From an uncultured Chryseobacterium sp. (GTDB lineage: Bacteria; Bacteroidota; Bacteroidia; Flavobacteriales; Weeksellaceae), in the NCBI RefSeq assembly GCF_936933875.1, contig NZ_CAKZIK010000047.1, positions 1-37,153 on the forward strand: a stretch of DNA of 37,153 bases, read 5' to 3'. The notes under the pieces are model-generated. The model saw nothing but the letters and a program-made list of their open reading frames with translations, had not been told where the DNA came from and searched no databases. Positions 1 to 7,674 of the stretch are shown piece by piece. The position numbers were made by a program, and so were the translations under genes. Numbering within the stretch: the stretch's first letter is position 1; the number at the start of each line of letters is the position of its first letter.

Positions 1-42
1 TTCAAGAGAAGTTTAAACAAATTAAAAGTTAATTTGTGCTAA

Positions 43-471
43 ATGCACAACAGGTATAATCAAGAAGATTTATATGGAAAATGGATTGAAATTAAAAAAG
101 ACAAAAATGGTTTTCTAATTTATAAACCTTGCGATGGAGAAACTCCTTTTTTGATTATTACTGAAAAAGAAATTAAATATTATTCTCAAATAGAAGAACC
201 AGCAATATATTTAATAAATTCATTTAAAAAACAGGAAAATAAAAAATTAATCTATGCAAAAGATAATAAAGGAAGTACTATATTTTTCACTGCCAATTTA
301 AATCAAAATAATGAAAATTATATTCTTTGGGATTGGGAAATCAACAATATAAAATATCAAATGTTAACAATAAATATGAATGAATCAAAAAAAATGAGAG
401 TAATTAAAAACCCGTGCGAAAATGACAAAGCCAAGGAACTAGAATTTATAAATGCAGCAGAAAACAAATAA
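43..471 (+). CDS. Hypothetical lipocalin-like protein, probably lacking its N-terminus
   Basis: A 142-residue, AT-rich, lysine- and asparagine-rich protein. Residues 9-14 (DLYGKW) followed by short beta-rich segments (LIITEKEIKYYS, NYILWDWEINNIKYQML) resemble the start and strands of small lipocalin-like secreted proteins of Flavobacteriia. Those proteins normally begin with a lipoprotein signal peptide, and none is present here. An in-frame TAA lies directly before the ATG (40-42). The upstream 42 bases in this frame read ...KVNLC then stop, so the gene may be a 5'-damaged copy whose signal peptide lies partly outside the window. Function is unknown and the lipocalin resemblance is weak. Base composition resembles the accessory region at 35500-36900 more than the core genes. 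Confidence 0.55.
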   Translation: MHNRYNQEDLYGKWIEIKKDKNGFLIYKPCDGETPFLIITEKEIKYYSQIEEPAIYLINSFKKQENKKLIYAKDNKGSTIFFTANLNQNNENYILWDWEINNIKYQMLTINMNESKKMRVIKNPCENDKAKELEFINAAENK

Positions 472-490
472 AACTTACTAGGTTAAAAAA

Positions 491-503
491 ACACTTCTGC
501 TAA
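491..503 (-). repeat. Motif copy 1 (TTAGCAGAAGTGT)
   Basis: Read on the minus strand this is TTAGCAGAAGTGT. It matches TTAGCAGAAGGTGT at 35502-35515 (plus) and TTAGCAGAAAGTGT at 36915-36928 (minus), one base shorter than both. It starts 19 bases after the stop of the first gene. A partial inverted partner (GCAGAAGT) is at 564-571. Confidence 0.5.
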
Positions 504-609
504 ATTACTATTTGCAAAAAACGCGTTTGAAGATTATTTTTAAGAATTCTGTTAATAATATCCGCAGAAGTAGCTAAAATTTTAGGACTACACATAAGCT
601 AATTATAAA

Positions 610-632
610 AAATCCCGAAAAAATCGGGATTT
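610..632. terminator. Bidirectional intrinsic terminator
   Basis: Perfect 9-bp stem AAATCCCGA / TCGGGATTT with a 5-A loop, AT-rich on both sides. It lies between the plus-strand gene ending at 471 and the minus-strand ferredoxin gene ending at 672, so it can serve both. Confidence 0.75.
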
Positions 633-671
633 ATATTTTTAAAAAATGACTCTTTCTACTTGGTTCTTTTG

Positions 672-1004
672 TTAAGGATACGGAGCCATTTCAACTTCCA
701 AACCTTCAATTTCTTCTGTAATATGGATTTGGCATCCTAATCTCGAATTGTCTTTCACGTGGAAAGCTTCGCCCAACATGGCATCTTCTTCATCGCCCAT
801 TACCTCCAATTTTTCAGCACCGGAAATAATGTAAACCTGACATGAAGCGCACATCGCCATTCCTCCACAAACACCAATAGTTCCTTCTTCTGCCAATTCG
901 TAGGAACGCATTACTTCCATTAAATTCATCGACATATCGGTTGGCGCCACCAAATCGTGCGTCACTCCTTCCCTGTCGGTAATTTTAATATTAATATCGC
1001 TCAT
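672..1004 (-). CDS. 2Fe-2S ferredoxin, adrenodoxin type
   Basis: A 110-residue soluble electron carrier. Cluster ligands are visible as Cys46, Cys52, Cys55 and Cys91 (C-x5-C-x2-C then a distant C), the adrenodoxin/ISC-type spacing. The acidic surface (MGDEEDAM, HVKDNSRLGC) also fits. An open frame extends 21 codons upstream, but the start MSDINIKITD was chosen because it gives the family's usual length and start of the first beta strand. It follows the ferredoxin-NADP reductase gene on the same strand with an 86-base gap that contains an inverted repeat. The pair suggests NADPH-to-ferredoxin electron transfer, for example for Fe-S assembly or biosynthetic oxygenases; the actual client is not shown by the sequence. 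Confidence 0.9.
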   Translation of the reverse strand: MSDINIKITDREGVTHDLVAPTDMSMNLMEVMRSYELAEEGTIGVCGGMAMCASCQVYIISGAEKLEVMGDEEDAMLGEAFHVKDNSRLGCQIHITEEIEGLEVEMAPYP

Positions 1005-1023
1005 TTTATAAATTTTGGGTGTC

Positions 1024-1076
1024 TGATGATGGGTGATTTTAGACAGAGCAATTTTAACATCCTGCACCCATCATCA
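1024..1076. repeat. 12-bp inverted repeat between reductase and ferredoxin genes
   Basis: TGATGATGGGTG at 1024-1035 and its exact complement CACCCATCATCA at 1065-1076, separated by 29 bases. On the minus strand it sits in the leader between the two genes. It could be an mRNA stabiliser, a partial terminator tuning ferredoxin expression, or simply a fold-back repeat. Confidence 0.6.
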
Positions 1077-1090
1077 AACATACCACTTTT

Positions 1091-2143
1091 TTAATCAATT
1101 TTTTTAACAACAGCTTTTTCAGCTTCTTTTCGGCTTCCATCAAAACCATCAACTCCGGAAACGGTTGTGTACTTTAACACGTATTTTTTGCCTGGGTTCA
1201 GTCGCTGGTAAACGCTTTGACACATCAAAGTTGCTTCGTGGAAACCGCACAAAATCAGTTTCAGTTTTCCTGGATAACTATTAATGTCTCCAATGGCGTA
1301 AATTCCTTCAATATTGGTTTGATAATCCAGTGCATTGTTTACTTTGATGGCATTTTTCTCAATGTCAAGACCCCAGTTTGCGATGTCGCCCAACTTTGGC
1401 GTTAAACCGAAAAGAGGAATAAAGAAATCTGTTTTAATATCTTTAATTTCGCCTTCTTTATCCACTGTAATCGCAGAAACATGTCCGTCTCCTTTAATTG
1501 CTCTAACTTCTGCCGGTGTAATCAAATTAATTTTACCTTGATTCTTCAATTCCTGAACTTTTTCAACAGAATCCAAAGCGCCACGGAACTCATTTCTTCT
1601 GTGAATCAACGTGACTTCACTTGCCACATTTGAAAGGAAAATCGACCAGTCCAAAGCGGAATCTCCACCTCCTGCAATCACAATTTTTTTCCCTCTGAAA
1701 TGTTCCGGGTCTTTCACAAAATATTCAACACCGTTTTCTTCGTACTGCGCAATGTTTTCAAGCTCAGGTTTTCTTGGTTCAAAAGTCCCTAAACCTCCAG
1801 CAATGGCTACTGCTTTCGCACGGTGAACAGTTCCTTTGTTGGTTATTACTTCGAACCATTCATCATCAACTTTCGTCAAACTTACTGCGGTTTCTGCCAA
1901 AGTAAATCCGGGTTGAAACTGCTTGATTTGCTCCATTAAATTATCAACTAATTCTCCTGCATTCACCGTTGGATAACCCGGAATATCAAAAATTGGTTTT
2001 TTCGGGTACAACTCAGCCAATTGTCCTCCAGGTTGCGGAAGTGCATCGATGATGTGGCATTTCATTTTCAGAAGTCCCGCTTCAAAAACTGCAAAAAGTC
2101 CGGTTGGTCCTGCTCCAATAATCAATAAGTCCGTGGTAATCAT
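1091..2143 (-). CDS. Ferredoxin--NADP reductase, thioredoxin-reductase-like type
   Basis: A 350-residue flavoenzyme. It has an N-terminal FAD-binding motif GAGPTG (residues 10-15), a second dinucleotide-binding motif in IVIAGGGDSALDW for NADP, and a C-terminal AIGDINSYPGKLKLI segment closing the FAD site. The redox CxxC of true thioredoxin reductases is absent, which places it in the TrxR-like ferredoxin/flavodoxin-NADP reductase family (YumC type). The open frame runs 26 codons further upstream, but that extension is unrelated to the family and crosses a promoter-like TATTTTTG; MITTDLLIIGAG is the expected start. It precedes the 2Fe-2S ferredoxin gene in the same transcription direction, and the two are likely redox partners. 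Confidence 0.92.
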   Translation of the reverse strand: MITTDLLIIGAGPTGLFAVFEAGLLKMKCHIIDALPQPGGQLAELYPKKPIFDIPGYPTVNAGELVDNLMEQIKQFQPGFTLAETAVSLTKVDDEWFEVITNKGTVHRAKAVAIAGGLGTFEPRKPELENIAQYEENGVEYFVKDPEHFRGKKIVIAGGGDSALDWSIFLSNVASEVTLIHRRNEFRGALDSVEKVQELKNQGKINLITPAEVRAIKGDGHVSAITVDKEGEIKDIKTDFFIPLFGLTPKLGDIANWGLDIEKNAIKVNNALDYQTNIEGIYAIGDINSYPGKLKLILCGFHEATLMCQSVYQRLNPGKKYVLKYTTVSGVDGFDGSRKEAEKAVVKKID

Positions 2144-2176
2144 AAGAAAGTGTAACTGAATTAATTTTGTGAACGG

Positions 2177-2184
2177 CAAAAATA
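2177..2184 (-). promoter_or_regulatory. -7 promoter box for the reductase-ferredoxin operon
   Basis: Minus strand TATTTTTG, matching the Bacteroidota -7 consensus TAnnTTTG, 33 bases before the reductase ATG. No clear TTG -33 element was found at the right distance. Confidence 0.5.
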
Positions 2185-2229
2185 CAAAATTTAAGATGAA
2201 CGATACTGTGAGATTTATCACATAAAGCT

Positions 2230-2237
2230 TACATTTG
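2230..2237 (+). promoter_or_regulatory. -7 promoter box for the DUF3108 gene
   Basis: TACATTTG matches TAnnTTTG, 48 bases before the ATG at 2286. A CTG at 2206-2208 (21-base spacer) could be a degenerate -33 element. It lies back to back with the promoter of the divergent reductase gene. Confidence 0.55.
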
Positions 2238-2285
2238 TGAGTAACAGCCGAGTATTTTGGCAGATTTTTTGTAAAAAACTAAACC

Positions 2286-3056
2286 ATGAAAAAGATTTTA
2301 AGCTTTATTTCAATACTATTATTTACGCTGGGATTTGCACAGCTGGACAAAATTCAGTCCGGTGAGGTTTTGAATTACAGAATTCACTACGGCCTTTTAA
2401 ATGCAGGTACAGCAACTTTAACCACACTTAAAACCAGTTATCAGGGAACTCCGCATTTTTATGTGAGAGGTGTTGGTAGAACAAGCGGTGCTGTGAAAGC
2501 TTTTTTCAAAGTGGATGATGTTTACGAAAGTTTTATCAACCTCAGTACAGGTTTACCGAGTTATTATGTTCGAAACGTTAAGGAAGGAAGTTATAGCCAA
2601 CATTTGCAAACTGTTTTCAATCACGATAATCAAACTTTGATTCTTACTGATAAAAAAAACAAAGAAAACGGTTCGAAAGTCATTAAATCTGTAAAAGGCG
2701 TCCAGGATATGCTTTCTGCTTTTTATTATTTAAGAGCGCTTTCACCTCAACAATTAAAAGTGGGAAGCGTGATTAATATGAATGTTTGGATTGATGATGA
2801 ACTGTTTCCTTTTCAGCTGAAAGTTACCGGTACAGAAAATTTAAAAACAAAATTCGGAACAGTGAATGCTCTTAAAATTATTCCGTCTGTAAAAAGCGGC
2901 CGTGTTTTTAAAGACAACGAAAGTGTGACGATGTGGGTTACCAATGATGCGAACCACGTTCCGTTATCCATTAAAGCAAGTCTTGCTGTTGGCTCTTTGA
3001 AAGCGGATTTGGAAAATTTCAAGAACCTGAAAACGCCAATAAAATTCACGAAATAG
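2286..3056 (+). CDS. DUF3108 domain-containing exported protein
   Basis: 256 residues. Residues 1-18 (MKKILSFISILLFTLGFA) form a Sec signal peptide, with cleavage probably after FA. The mature part begins with GEVLNYRIHYGLLNAGTATL, the characteristic first strands of DUF3108, a beta-rich periplasmic domain of unknown biochemical role often found with outer-membrane or lipid-related proteins. Later segments such as FKVDDVYESFINLSTGLPSYYVRNV and VTMWVTNDANHVPLSIKASL fit the rest of the fold. It is expected in the periplasm. It is monocistronic, between a divergent promoter and a strong terminator at 3079-3104. Confidence 0.85.
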   Translation: MKKILSFISILLFTLGFAQLDKIQSGEVLNYRIHYGLLNAGTATLTTLKTSYQGTPHFYVRGVGRTSGAVKAFFKVDDVYESFINLSTGLPSYYVRNVKEGSYSQHLQTVFNHDNQTLILTDKKNKENGSKVIKSVKGVQDMLSAFYYLRALSPQQLKVGSVINMNVWIDDELFPFQLKVTGTENLKTKFGTVNALKIIPSVKSGRVFKDNESVTMWVTNDANHVPLSIKASLAVGSLKADLENFKNLKTPIKFTK

Positions 3057-3078
3057 ATTGGTAATTAACAATATATTA

Positions 3079-3104
3079 AAACCGGCTTATGTCGGTTTTT
3101 TTTG
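3079..3104 (+). terminator. Intrinsic terminator of the DUF3108 gene
   Basis: Stem AAACCGGC / GTCGGTTT (8 bp, one G-U pair) with loop TTAT, followed by a run of T. It begins 22 bases after the stop codon. Confidence 0.8.
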
Positions 3105-3162
3105 TTACCGATGTAATAAATTGCGTTTCTTTGTTGTCCCTTATTGAAAAGGAAAAACTACT

Positions 3163-5583
3163 ATGAAACTCAAACTATCCTGCATTATTTTTATCATCAT
3201 AACTCAGTTTTTTTATGCCCAGGAAACTGATGATGATGATATTGCAAGAAAACAGATAACAGCGCAAAGAATTTCAGCTCCCATAAAAATTGACGGAATT
3301 ATTGATGAAGAAGTATGGAACAATGCGGAAATAGCACAAAATTTTGTTGAAAGAAATCCCGACAACGGAAAACCTGAACCCGAAAATCATAAAACAAAAA
3401 TAAAAATCCTTTACGACGATACCGGAATTTATTTCGCTGCAGAAATGTTGGATTCCAACCCCGAAAATATCAAAAAAGAACTGGTTGAACGTGACAATAT
3501 CGGAAACGACGACTGGCTTGGAATTACCATCAACGGTTATAACGACAAACAGCAGGGTGCATTTTTCATTATTCAGGCTTCGGGAGTTCAGGCAGATGCG
3601 AAAATTTTCTTCAATGCAAACGATGATTTTTCTTGGAATGCAGTTTGGTATTCTGCAGTGAAAATTCATGATAAAGGTTGGACAGCGGAAGTAAAAATCC
3701 CTTACTCCGAACTGCGTTTCCCGCAGCAAAAAGAACAGAAATGGGGACTTAATTTTATGCGAATTATTCAGAAAACCAACCAAAATGTAACCTGGAATTT
3801 CGTTGACAGCAAAAAAGCGAACTACATGTACTACGACGGAATTCTGAACGGGATTTCCGATATTAAAACACCTACAAGACTTTCATTCCTGCCCTATTTT
3901 TCGACCTATTTGAATAATTACGACGGAAAAACAACAATGAACGTTAATGGTGGAATGGATTTAAAATATGGTTTGAATGACGCTTTTACTTTAGATTTAA
4001 CTTTGATTCCCGATTTCGGACAGGCGAATTTTGATAATGCTGTTCTTAATTTGGGTCCGTTTGAACAACAGTATGAGGAAAACCGCTCTTTTTTCACAGA
4101 AGGAACTGAGCTTTTCAACAAAGGGCAGCTGTTTTATTCCCGAAGAGTGGGAGGAAATCCTTCAAAATTTGCTGAAGCTGCCGACAATGAAGAAATTATT
4201 GAACAACCCGAAAAAGTTAAACTTTTCAATGCTGTAAAACTTTCCGGAAGAACAACGAAAGGATTGGGAATTGGTCTATTTAACGGCGTTACAGAAAAAG
4301 CCGAAACCACCATTCAAAATAAATTAACGGGAGAAATCCGCAAAACCGTTATAGAACCCTGGGCGAATTACAACGTATTTGTTCTGGACCAAAGATTTAA
4401 AAACAACTCATCGGTAAGTTTAGTCAACACGAATGTTACAAGAGACGGAAGTTTCCGCGACGCGAACGTAACAGCCGCACTTTTCGAAATCGGAAACAAG
4501 AAAAATACCTATAATTATTTCGGAGAACTGAAAGAAAGCATCGTGAATGATGGGGATATGAAATACGGAACTTCCGCGCTGTTAGGCTTTAACAAAATTT
4601 CAGGGAAAAACCGTTTCGGAGGAAATGTTAATTTCAAAACAAAAGGTTATGACATTGACGATTTGGGTTACACCGGCGGAAATAACTTCATCAACTATTA
4701 CGGATTTTACAATTACCGTTACCTGAAACCACGCGGAAACCTGAATGTTTTAAATTACCGTGCCCAGGTCAATTTACTCAACCGATTGCAAACTTCTTTG
4801 TTCAATAATTTCAGTATTCATCAAAATTTGGAATTGCAGAACAAAAAATTTCAGAACTTCGGTTTAGGACTTTTGGTGGAGCCATTTGGATCTAATGATA
4901 TTTTCGAACCGCGCGAATTTGGAAGACACCTTGATGTTCCAATCATGGTAAATCCGTGGATTTTCTACAATTCCGATGACCGAAAAAAATTAGCTTACGG
5001 CGGTTTTACAGAAATTTACGTGTATGACGAAAGCGGAAGAATGCGTTACGTTACCGAATGGAACACGCGTTACCGTTTCTCCGACAAATTTTCTATTGGA
5101 TACGAATTCGATTACGATATTTACAGAAATGATGTTGGTTTTGCAACCAAGACAGATTCCGATATTATCATGGGAACCCGCAACCGAAATACTTTTGTGA
5201 ACGGACTTTCTTCTACTTATACTTTCAATGAAAAAATGTCGCTAAATCTTTCTTTCAGACATTATTATTCTTCTGTTGATTATTTAAAGTTCCAAAAACT
5301 TGATCTTGATGGAAGCCGCTCTGAAAGTTCTTACACGGGAAATCACGATGGAACGTATAACTTCTGGAATATCGATTTGCGTTATTCGTGGTGGTTTGCA
5401 CCGGGAAGTCAGCTTACTTTGCTTTACAGAAACGCAATGGACAGCTATTTAGAAGCTCCAAACCCCAAGTTTAAAGATAATTTTGATTATTTATTTGGAA
5501 AACCTCAGCTGAACAATCTTTCACTGAAAATCACCTATTTCCTGGACTATAACAGAATGAAGCATTGGCTGAAGAAAGGGTAA
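3163..5583 (+). CDS. Carbohydrate-binding family 9-like / DUF5916 outer-membrane protein
   Basis: 806 residues. A signal peptide (about 1-19, ending FFYAQ) is followed by a CBM9-like sandwich domain (about 30-220; IKIDGIIDEEVWNNA, DDTGIYFAAEMLDSNP, DDWLGITINGY, WTAEVKIPYSELRFP). The remaining 580 residues are alternating aromatic beta strands of the DUF5916 type (GPFEQQYEENRSFFTEG, then repeated hairpins such as YRFSDKFSIGYEFDYD), ending in LKITYFLDYNRMKHW, like an outer-membrane barrel. The family is common in Bacteroidota; its substrate is not known, and the domain name does not prove sugar binding. It stands alone between terminators and is probably monocistronic. No clear TAnnTTTG box was found upstream. 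Confidence 0.88.
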   Translation: MKLKLSCIIFIIITQFFYAQETDDDDIARKQITAQRISAPIKIDGIIDEEVWNNAEIAQNFVERNPDNGKPEPENHKTKIKILYDDTGIYFAAEMLDSNPENIKKELVERDNIGNDDWLGITINGYNDKQQGAFFIIQASGVQADAKIFFNANDDFSWNAVWYSAVKIHDKGWTAEVKIPYSELRFPQQKEQKWGLNFMRIIQKTNQNVTWNFVDSKKANYMYYDGILNGISDIKTPTRLSFLPYFSTYLNNYDGKTTMNVNGGMDLKYGLNDAFTLDLTLIPDFGQANFDNAVLNLGPFEQQYEENRSFFTEGTELFNKGQLFYSRRVGGNPSKFAEAADNEEIIEQPEKVKLFNAVKLSGRTTKGLGIGLFNGVTEKAETTIQNKLTGEIRKTVIEPWANYNVFVLDQRFKNNSSVSLVNTNVTRDGSFRDANVTAALFEIGNKKNTYNYFGELKESIVNDGDMKYGTSALLGFNKISGKNRFGGNVNFKTKGYDIDDLGYTGGNNFINYYGFYNYRYLKPRGNLNVLNYRAQVNLLNRLQTSLFNNFSIHQNLELQNKKFQNFGLGLLVEPFGSNDIFEPREFGRHLDVPIMVNPWIFYNSDDRKKLAYGGFTEIYVYDESGRMRYVTEWNTRYRFSDKFSIGYEFDYDIYRNDVGFATKTDSDIIMGTRNRNTFVNGLSSTYTFNEKMSLNLSFRHYYSSVDYLKFQKLDLDGSRSESSYTGNHDGTYNFWNIDLRYSWWFAPGSQLTLLYRNAMDSYLEAPNPKFKDNFDYLFGKPQLNNLSLKITYFLDYNRMKHWLKKG

Positions 5584-5604
5584 AGATTAATGATGAATTG
5601 TCAA

Positions 5605-5632
5605 TGGTGAATGGTGAATGGTGAATGGTGAA
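5605..5632 (+). repeat. TGGTGAA tandem repeat, four copies
   Basis: Four perfect 7-base units TGGTGAA. Related TGGTGAA/GTCAATTG sequences occur at 12721-12756, about 15611-15630 and 26141-26215, so it belongs to a dispersed intergenic family. Confidence 0.85.
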
Positions 5633-5635
5633 TTT

Positions 5636-5680
5636 CAAAACTTTGAACCAAAAACTTTGAACCAAAAACTTTGAACCAAA
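5636..5680 (+). repeat. 14-base tandem repeat, three copies
   Basis: Three copies of a 14-base unit, AAAAACTTTGAACC (CTTTGAACC cores at 5641, 5655 and 5669), directly after the TGGTGAA array and before the terminator. Confidence 0.85.
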
Positions 5681-5708
5681 AAAAGGAGCGAAAAATTTCG
5701 CTCCTTTT
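5681..5708. terminator. Bidirectional terminator between DUF5916 gene and pheS
   Basis: Stem AAAAGGAGCGAAA / TTTCGCTCCTTTT, 13 bp with a minimal loop (in practice 11-12 bp), A-run on one side and T-run on the other. It lies three bases from the pheS stop and serves both convergent genes. Confidence 0.85.
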
Positions 5709-5711
5709 CTT

Positions 5712-6722
5712 TTATAATGATTTAAACTGTTCTAAAGTTCTGATGTCGTTTTCGAAGAACATTCGGATGTCGCTCATTTGGTACAGCAACATGACGATTC
5801 TCTCGATACCCATTCCGAAAGCATAACCGGAATATTTGTCTGCATCGATATTTACGTTCTGCAAAACTGCAGGATCAACCATTCCACAACCCATAATTTC
5901 AAGCCAGCCTGTTCCTTTCGTAATTCTGTAATCGGTTTCAGAATTGAGTCCCCAATAAACATCCACTTCTGCACTTGGCTCTGTGAAAGGAAAATAAGAA
6001 GGTCTCATTCTTATTTTTGATTTTCCGAAAAGTTCTGTTGTGAAAAACTGAATTGTTTGCTTCAAATCTGCAAAACTTACATTTTCGTCGATATACAACC
6101 CTTCAATCTGATGGAAAATACAGTGCGAACGCGAAGAAATCGCCTCATTACGGAAAACTCTTCCCGGAGAAAGAATTCTCATCGGCGGTTCATTGTTTTC
6201 CATATAACGGATTTGTACCGAAGAAGTATGGGTTCTTAACAAAATATCCGGATTGGTTTCAATAAAGAAAGTGTCCTGCATATCTCTTGCCGGATGATAT
6301 TCCGGAAGATTTAATGCCGTGAAATTATGCCAATCATCTTCAATTTCAGGTCCGTCTGCAACAGCAAAACCAATAGATTTGAAGATTTCGATAATTTTAT
6401 TTTTCACCAAATTAATCGGATGTCTAGTTCCCAAATCAAGCGGAAAAGCAGGTTTGGTAAGGTCTTCTTTTTCTATAATAAGATTGGATGTATTTGCAGC
6501 AGACAAATCCTCCAGTTTGGAAGCAACAGCCTGCTTCAAAGTATTAATTTTCTGCCCGAATTCTTTTTTCTGTTCGTTCGGTACGTCTTTGAATTTCGCA
6601 AAAATATCATTCAGAATACCTTTTTTACCATTGTATTTTATTCTGAACTGTTCAATTTCATCTTTACCGGTAGCGCTGAAGTTTCCTACTTCCACCAATA
6701 ATTCATCAATCTTTTCTAACAT
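5712..6722 (-). CDS. pheS: Phenylalanine--tRNA ligase alpha subunit
   Basis: 336 residues. PheS is the catalytic subunit of the alpha2beta2 enzyme that charges tRNA-Phe. The N-terminal coiled coil (MLEKIDELLVEVGNFSATGKDE onward) binds tRNA. Class II motif 2 is visible as VFRNEAISSRSHCIFHQIEG, and motif 3 as YAFGMGIERIVMLLYQMSDI. HPINLVKNKIIEIFKSIGF and HPARDMQDTFF are also typical. The frame is open 36 codons further upstream, but that stretch contains the promoter and lacks family similarity. Length matches the family. pheT is not next to it, as is common in Bacteroidota. Confidence 0.97.
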   Translation of the reverse strand: MLEKIDELLVEVGNFSATGKDEIEQFRIKYNGKKGILNDIFAKFKDVPNEQKKEFGQKINTLKQAVASKLEDLSAANTSNLIIEKEDLTKPAFPLDLGTRHPINLVKNKIIEIFKSIGFAVADGPEIEDDWHNFTALNLPEYHPARDMQDTFFIETNPDILLRTHTSSVQIRYMENNEPPMRILSPGRVFRNEAISSRSHCIFHQIEGLYIDENVSFADLKQTIQFFTTELFGKSKIRMRPSYFPFTEPSAEVDVYWGLNSETDYRITKGTGWLEIMGCGMVDPAVLQNVNIDADKYSGYAFGMGIERIVMLLYQMSDIRMFFENDIRTLEQFKSL

Positions 6723-6743
6723 CCTGTATAGTCTTGTGAAATG

Positions 6744-6751
6744 CAAAAGTA
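6744..6751 (-). promoter_or_regulatory. -7 promoter box for pheS
   Basis: Minus strand TACTTTTG (TAnnTTTG), 21 bases before the pheS ATG. No TTG element lies at the usual spacing. Confidence 0.55.
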
Positions 6752-6795
6752 CGACTTTAAAAATCTCTAGGAAAACGAAAACCCTAAAAATCAGC

Positions 6796-6819
6796 AAAGG
6801 CTCGAAAAATCGAGCCTTT
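6796..6819. terminator. Hairpin terminator downstream of the YceI gene
   Basis: Perfect 10-bp stem AAAGGCTCGA / TCGAGCCTTT with a 4-A loop. It lies 118 bases after the YceI stop and upstream of the pheS promoter box, so it most likely insulates pheS from YceI transcription. Confidence 0.7.
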
Positions 6820-6936
6820 ACTTTTATCACTTATTACACTTAAATAAAAAAATTATTTTTATTTTCCAAACTGTCTTTCGACAAATATAATTATTCAAAT
6901 AACATGCTAAACTTTTCAGTAAAGTTTTTTTTGCAT

Positions 6937-7599
6937 TTATTTTTTTTCTGCTGCTTTTACCAAAATCTGAAGATTCACTTCATCCTTGATAACACCGTTT
7001 GCAACAGGCATTTGGAACTTCACTCCAAAATCTTCACGGTTAATATCTTTTGGTTCTGTCGCAATGCTCACTTCACCTTCCTTTACAGAAACATTGGCAT
7101 TAAACTGAACCGGTTTTGTAATTCCTTTGATGGTTAAATTACCGTCTAAAACAGTATTATAATCTCCACCCGTCGTATTTTCCGATACTTTTGTGATTTC
7201 GTAAGAAGCCGTTGGAAATTTTTCCACTTCAAAAAAATCGCCGCTTTTCAAATGACCGTTTAACTTATTCAGCTGTTCAGCGTCATCTTTTAAATCAACT
7301 GAAGTTAAAGAAGTCATGTCTGCAACAAATTTGCCGCTCTCCAGTTTTCCATCTTTCACCGTTACATCGCCACTTTCAAGTTTAATAGTCCCGAAATGAC
7401 TTGTATTGTCGGATTTTACAACTTTATAACCTTTCCACTCAATTTTGCTGTTCAAAGTATCAACCTGGTATGCATTTCCGTCTTTTTTAGTAGTTACTTC
7501 CGAAGTTTCGCTGGTAAGAGGTTTGTCTTTTCCGCACGAAACCAAAGCTACTCCTAAAACTACTGACGAAAGCACAATTGTGCTGATAAATTTCTTCAT
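6937..7599 (-). CDS. YceI-family lipoprotein
   Basis: 220 residues. The N-terminus is a lipoprotein signal peptide with a lipobox ending LVSC, so Cys22 would be the lipidated residue. A short polar linker follows, then a YceI domain: a lipocalin-like barrel of about 170 residues (NAYQVDTLNSKIEWKGYKV, SHFGTIKLESGDVTV, LNGHLKSGDFFEVEKFPTASYEI, LDGNLTIKGITKPVQF). YceI proteins bind long isoprenoid or lipid molecules in a hydrophobic pocket; the ligand here is not known. The product is expected to be anchored in the outer membrane or facing the periplasm. It is divergent from the ABC ATPase gene with nearly touching promoter boxes. Confidence 0.93.
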   Translation of the reverse strand: MKKFISTIVLSSVVLGVALVSCGKDKPLTSETSEVTTKKDGNAYQVDTLNSKIEWKGYKVVKSDNTSHFGTIKLESGDVTVKDGKLESGKFVADMTSLTSVDLKDDAEQLNKLNGHLKSGDFFEVEKFPTASYEITKVSENTTGGDYNTVLDGNLTIKGITKPVQFNANVSVKEGEVSIATEPKDINREDFGVKFQMPVANGVIKDEVNLQILVKAAEKK

Positions 7600-7653
7600 T
7601 AAATTGTGTGTTAATTAACTTGTGCTAATTTAATAAAAAATTCGTTATAAAAT

Positions 7654-7661
7654 CAAAAATA
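7654..7661 (-). promoter_or_regulatory. -7 promoter box for the YceI gene
   Basis: Minus strand TATTTTTG, 54 bases before the YceI ATG. One base separates it from the plus-strand box of the ABC gene, so the two promoters face apart and must compete for space. Confidence 0.55.
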
Positions 7662-7662
7662 T

Positions 7663-7670
7663 TATTTTTG
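7663..7670 (+). promoter_or_regulatory. -7 promoter box four bases before the ABC ATPase ATG
   Basis: TATTTTTG followed by CATT and then ATG at 7675. If transcription starts about five bases after the box, as usual for TAnnTTTG promoters, the mRNA begins at the ATG and is leaderless. A TTC at 7641-7643 (19-base spacer) is a possible weak -33 element. Confidence 0.5.
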
Positions 7671-7674
7671 CATT

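Noticed and set aside
5605..5680. Tandem repeats as a CRISPR array
   Set aside because: Units of 7 and 14 bases without unique spacers, and no cas genes; no CRISPR array was seen anywhere in the window.
6796..6819. Hairpin as a pheS attenuator or T-box-like leader
   Set aside because: It lies upstream of the pheS -7 box, so it would not be in the pheS transcript; it fits better as the terminator of the YceI gene.
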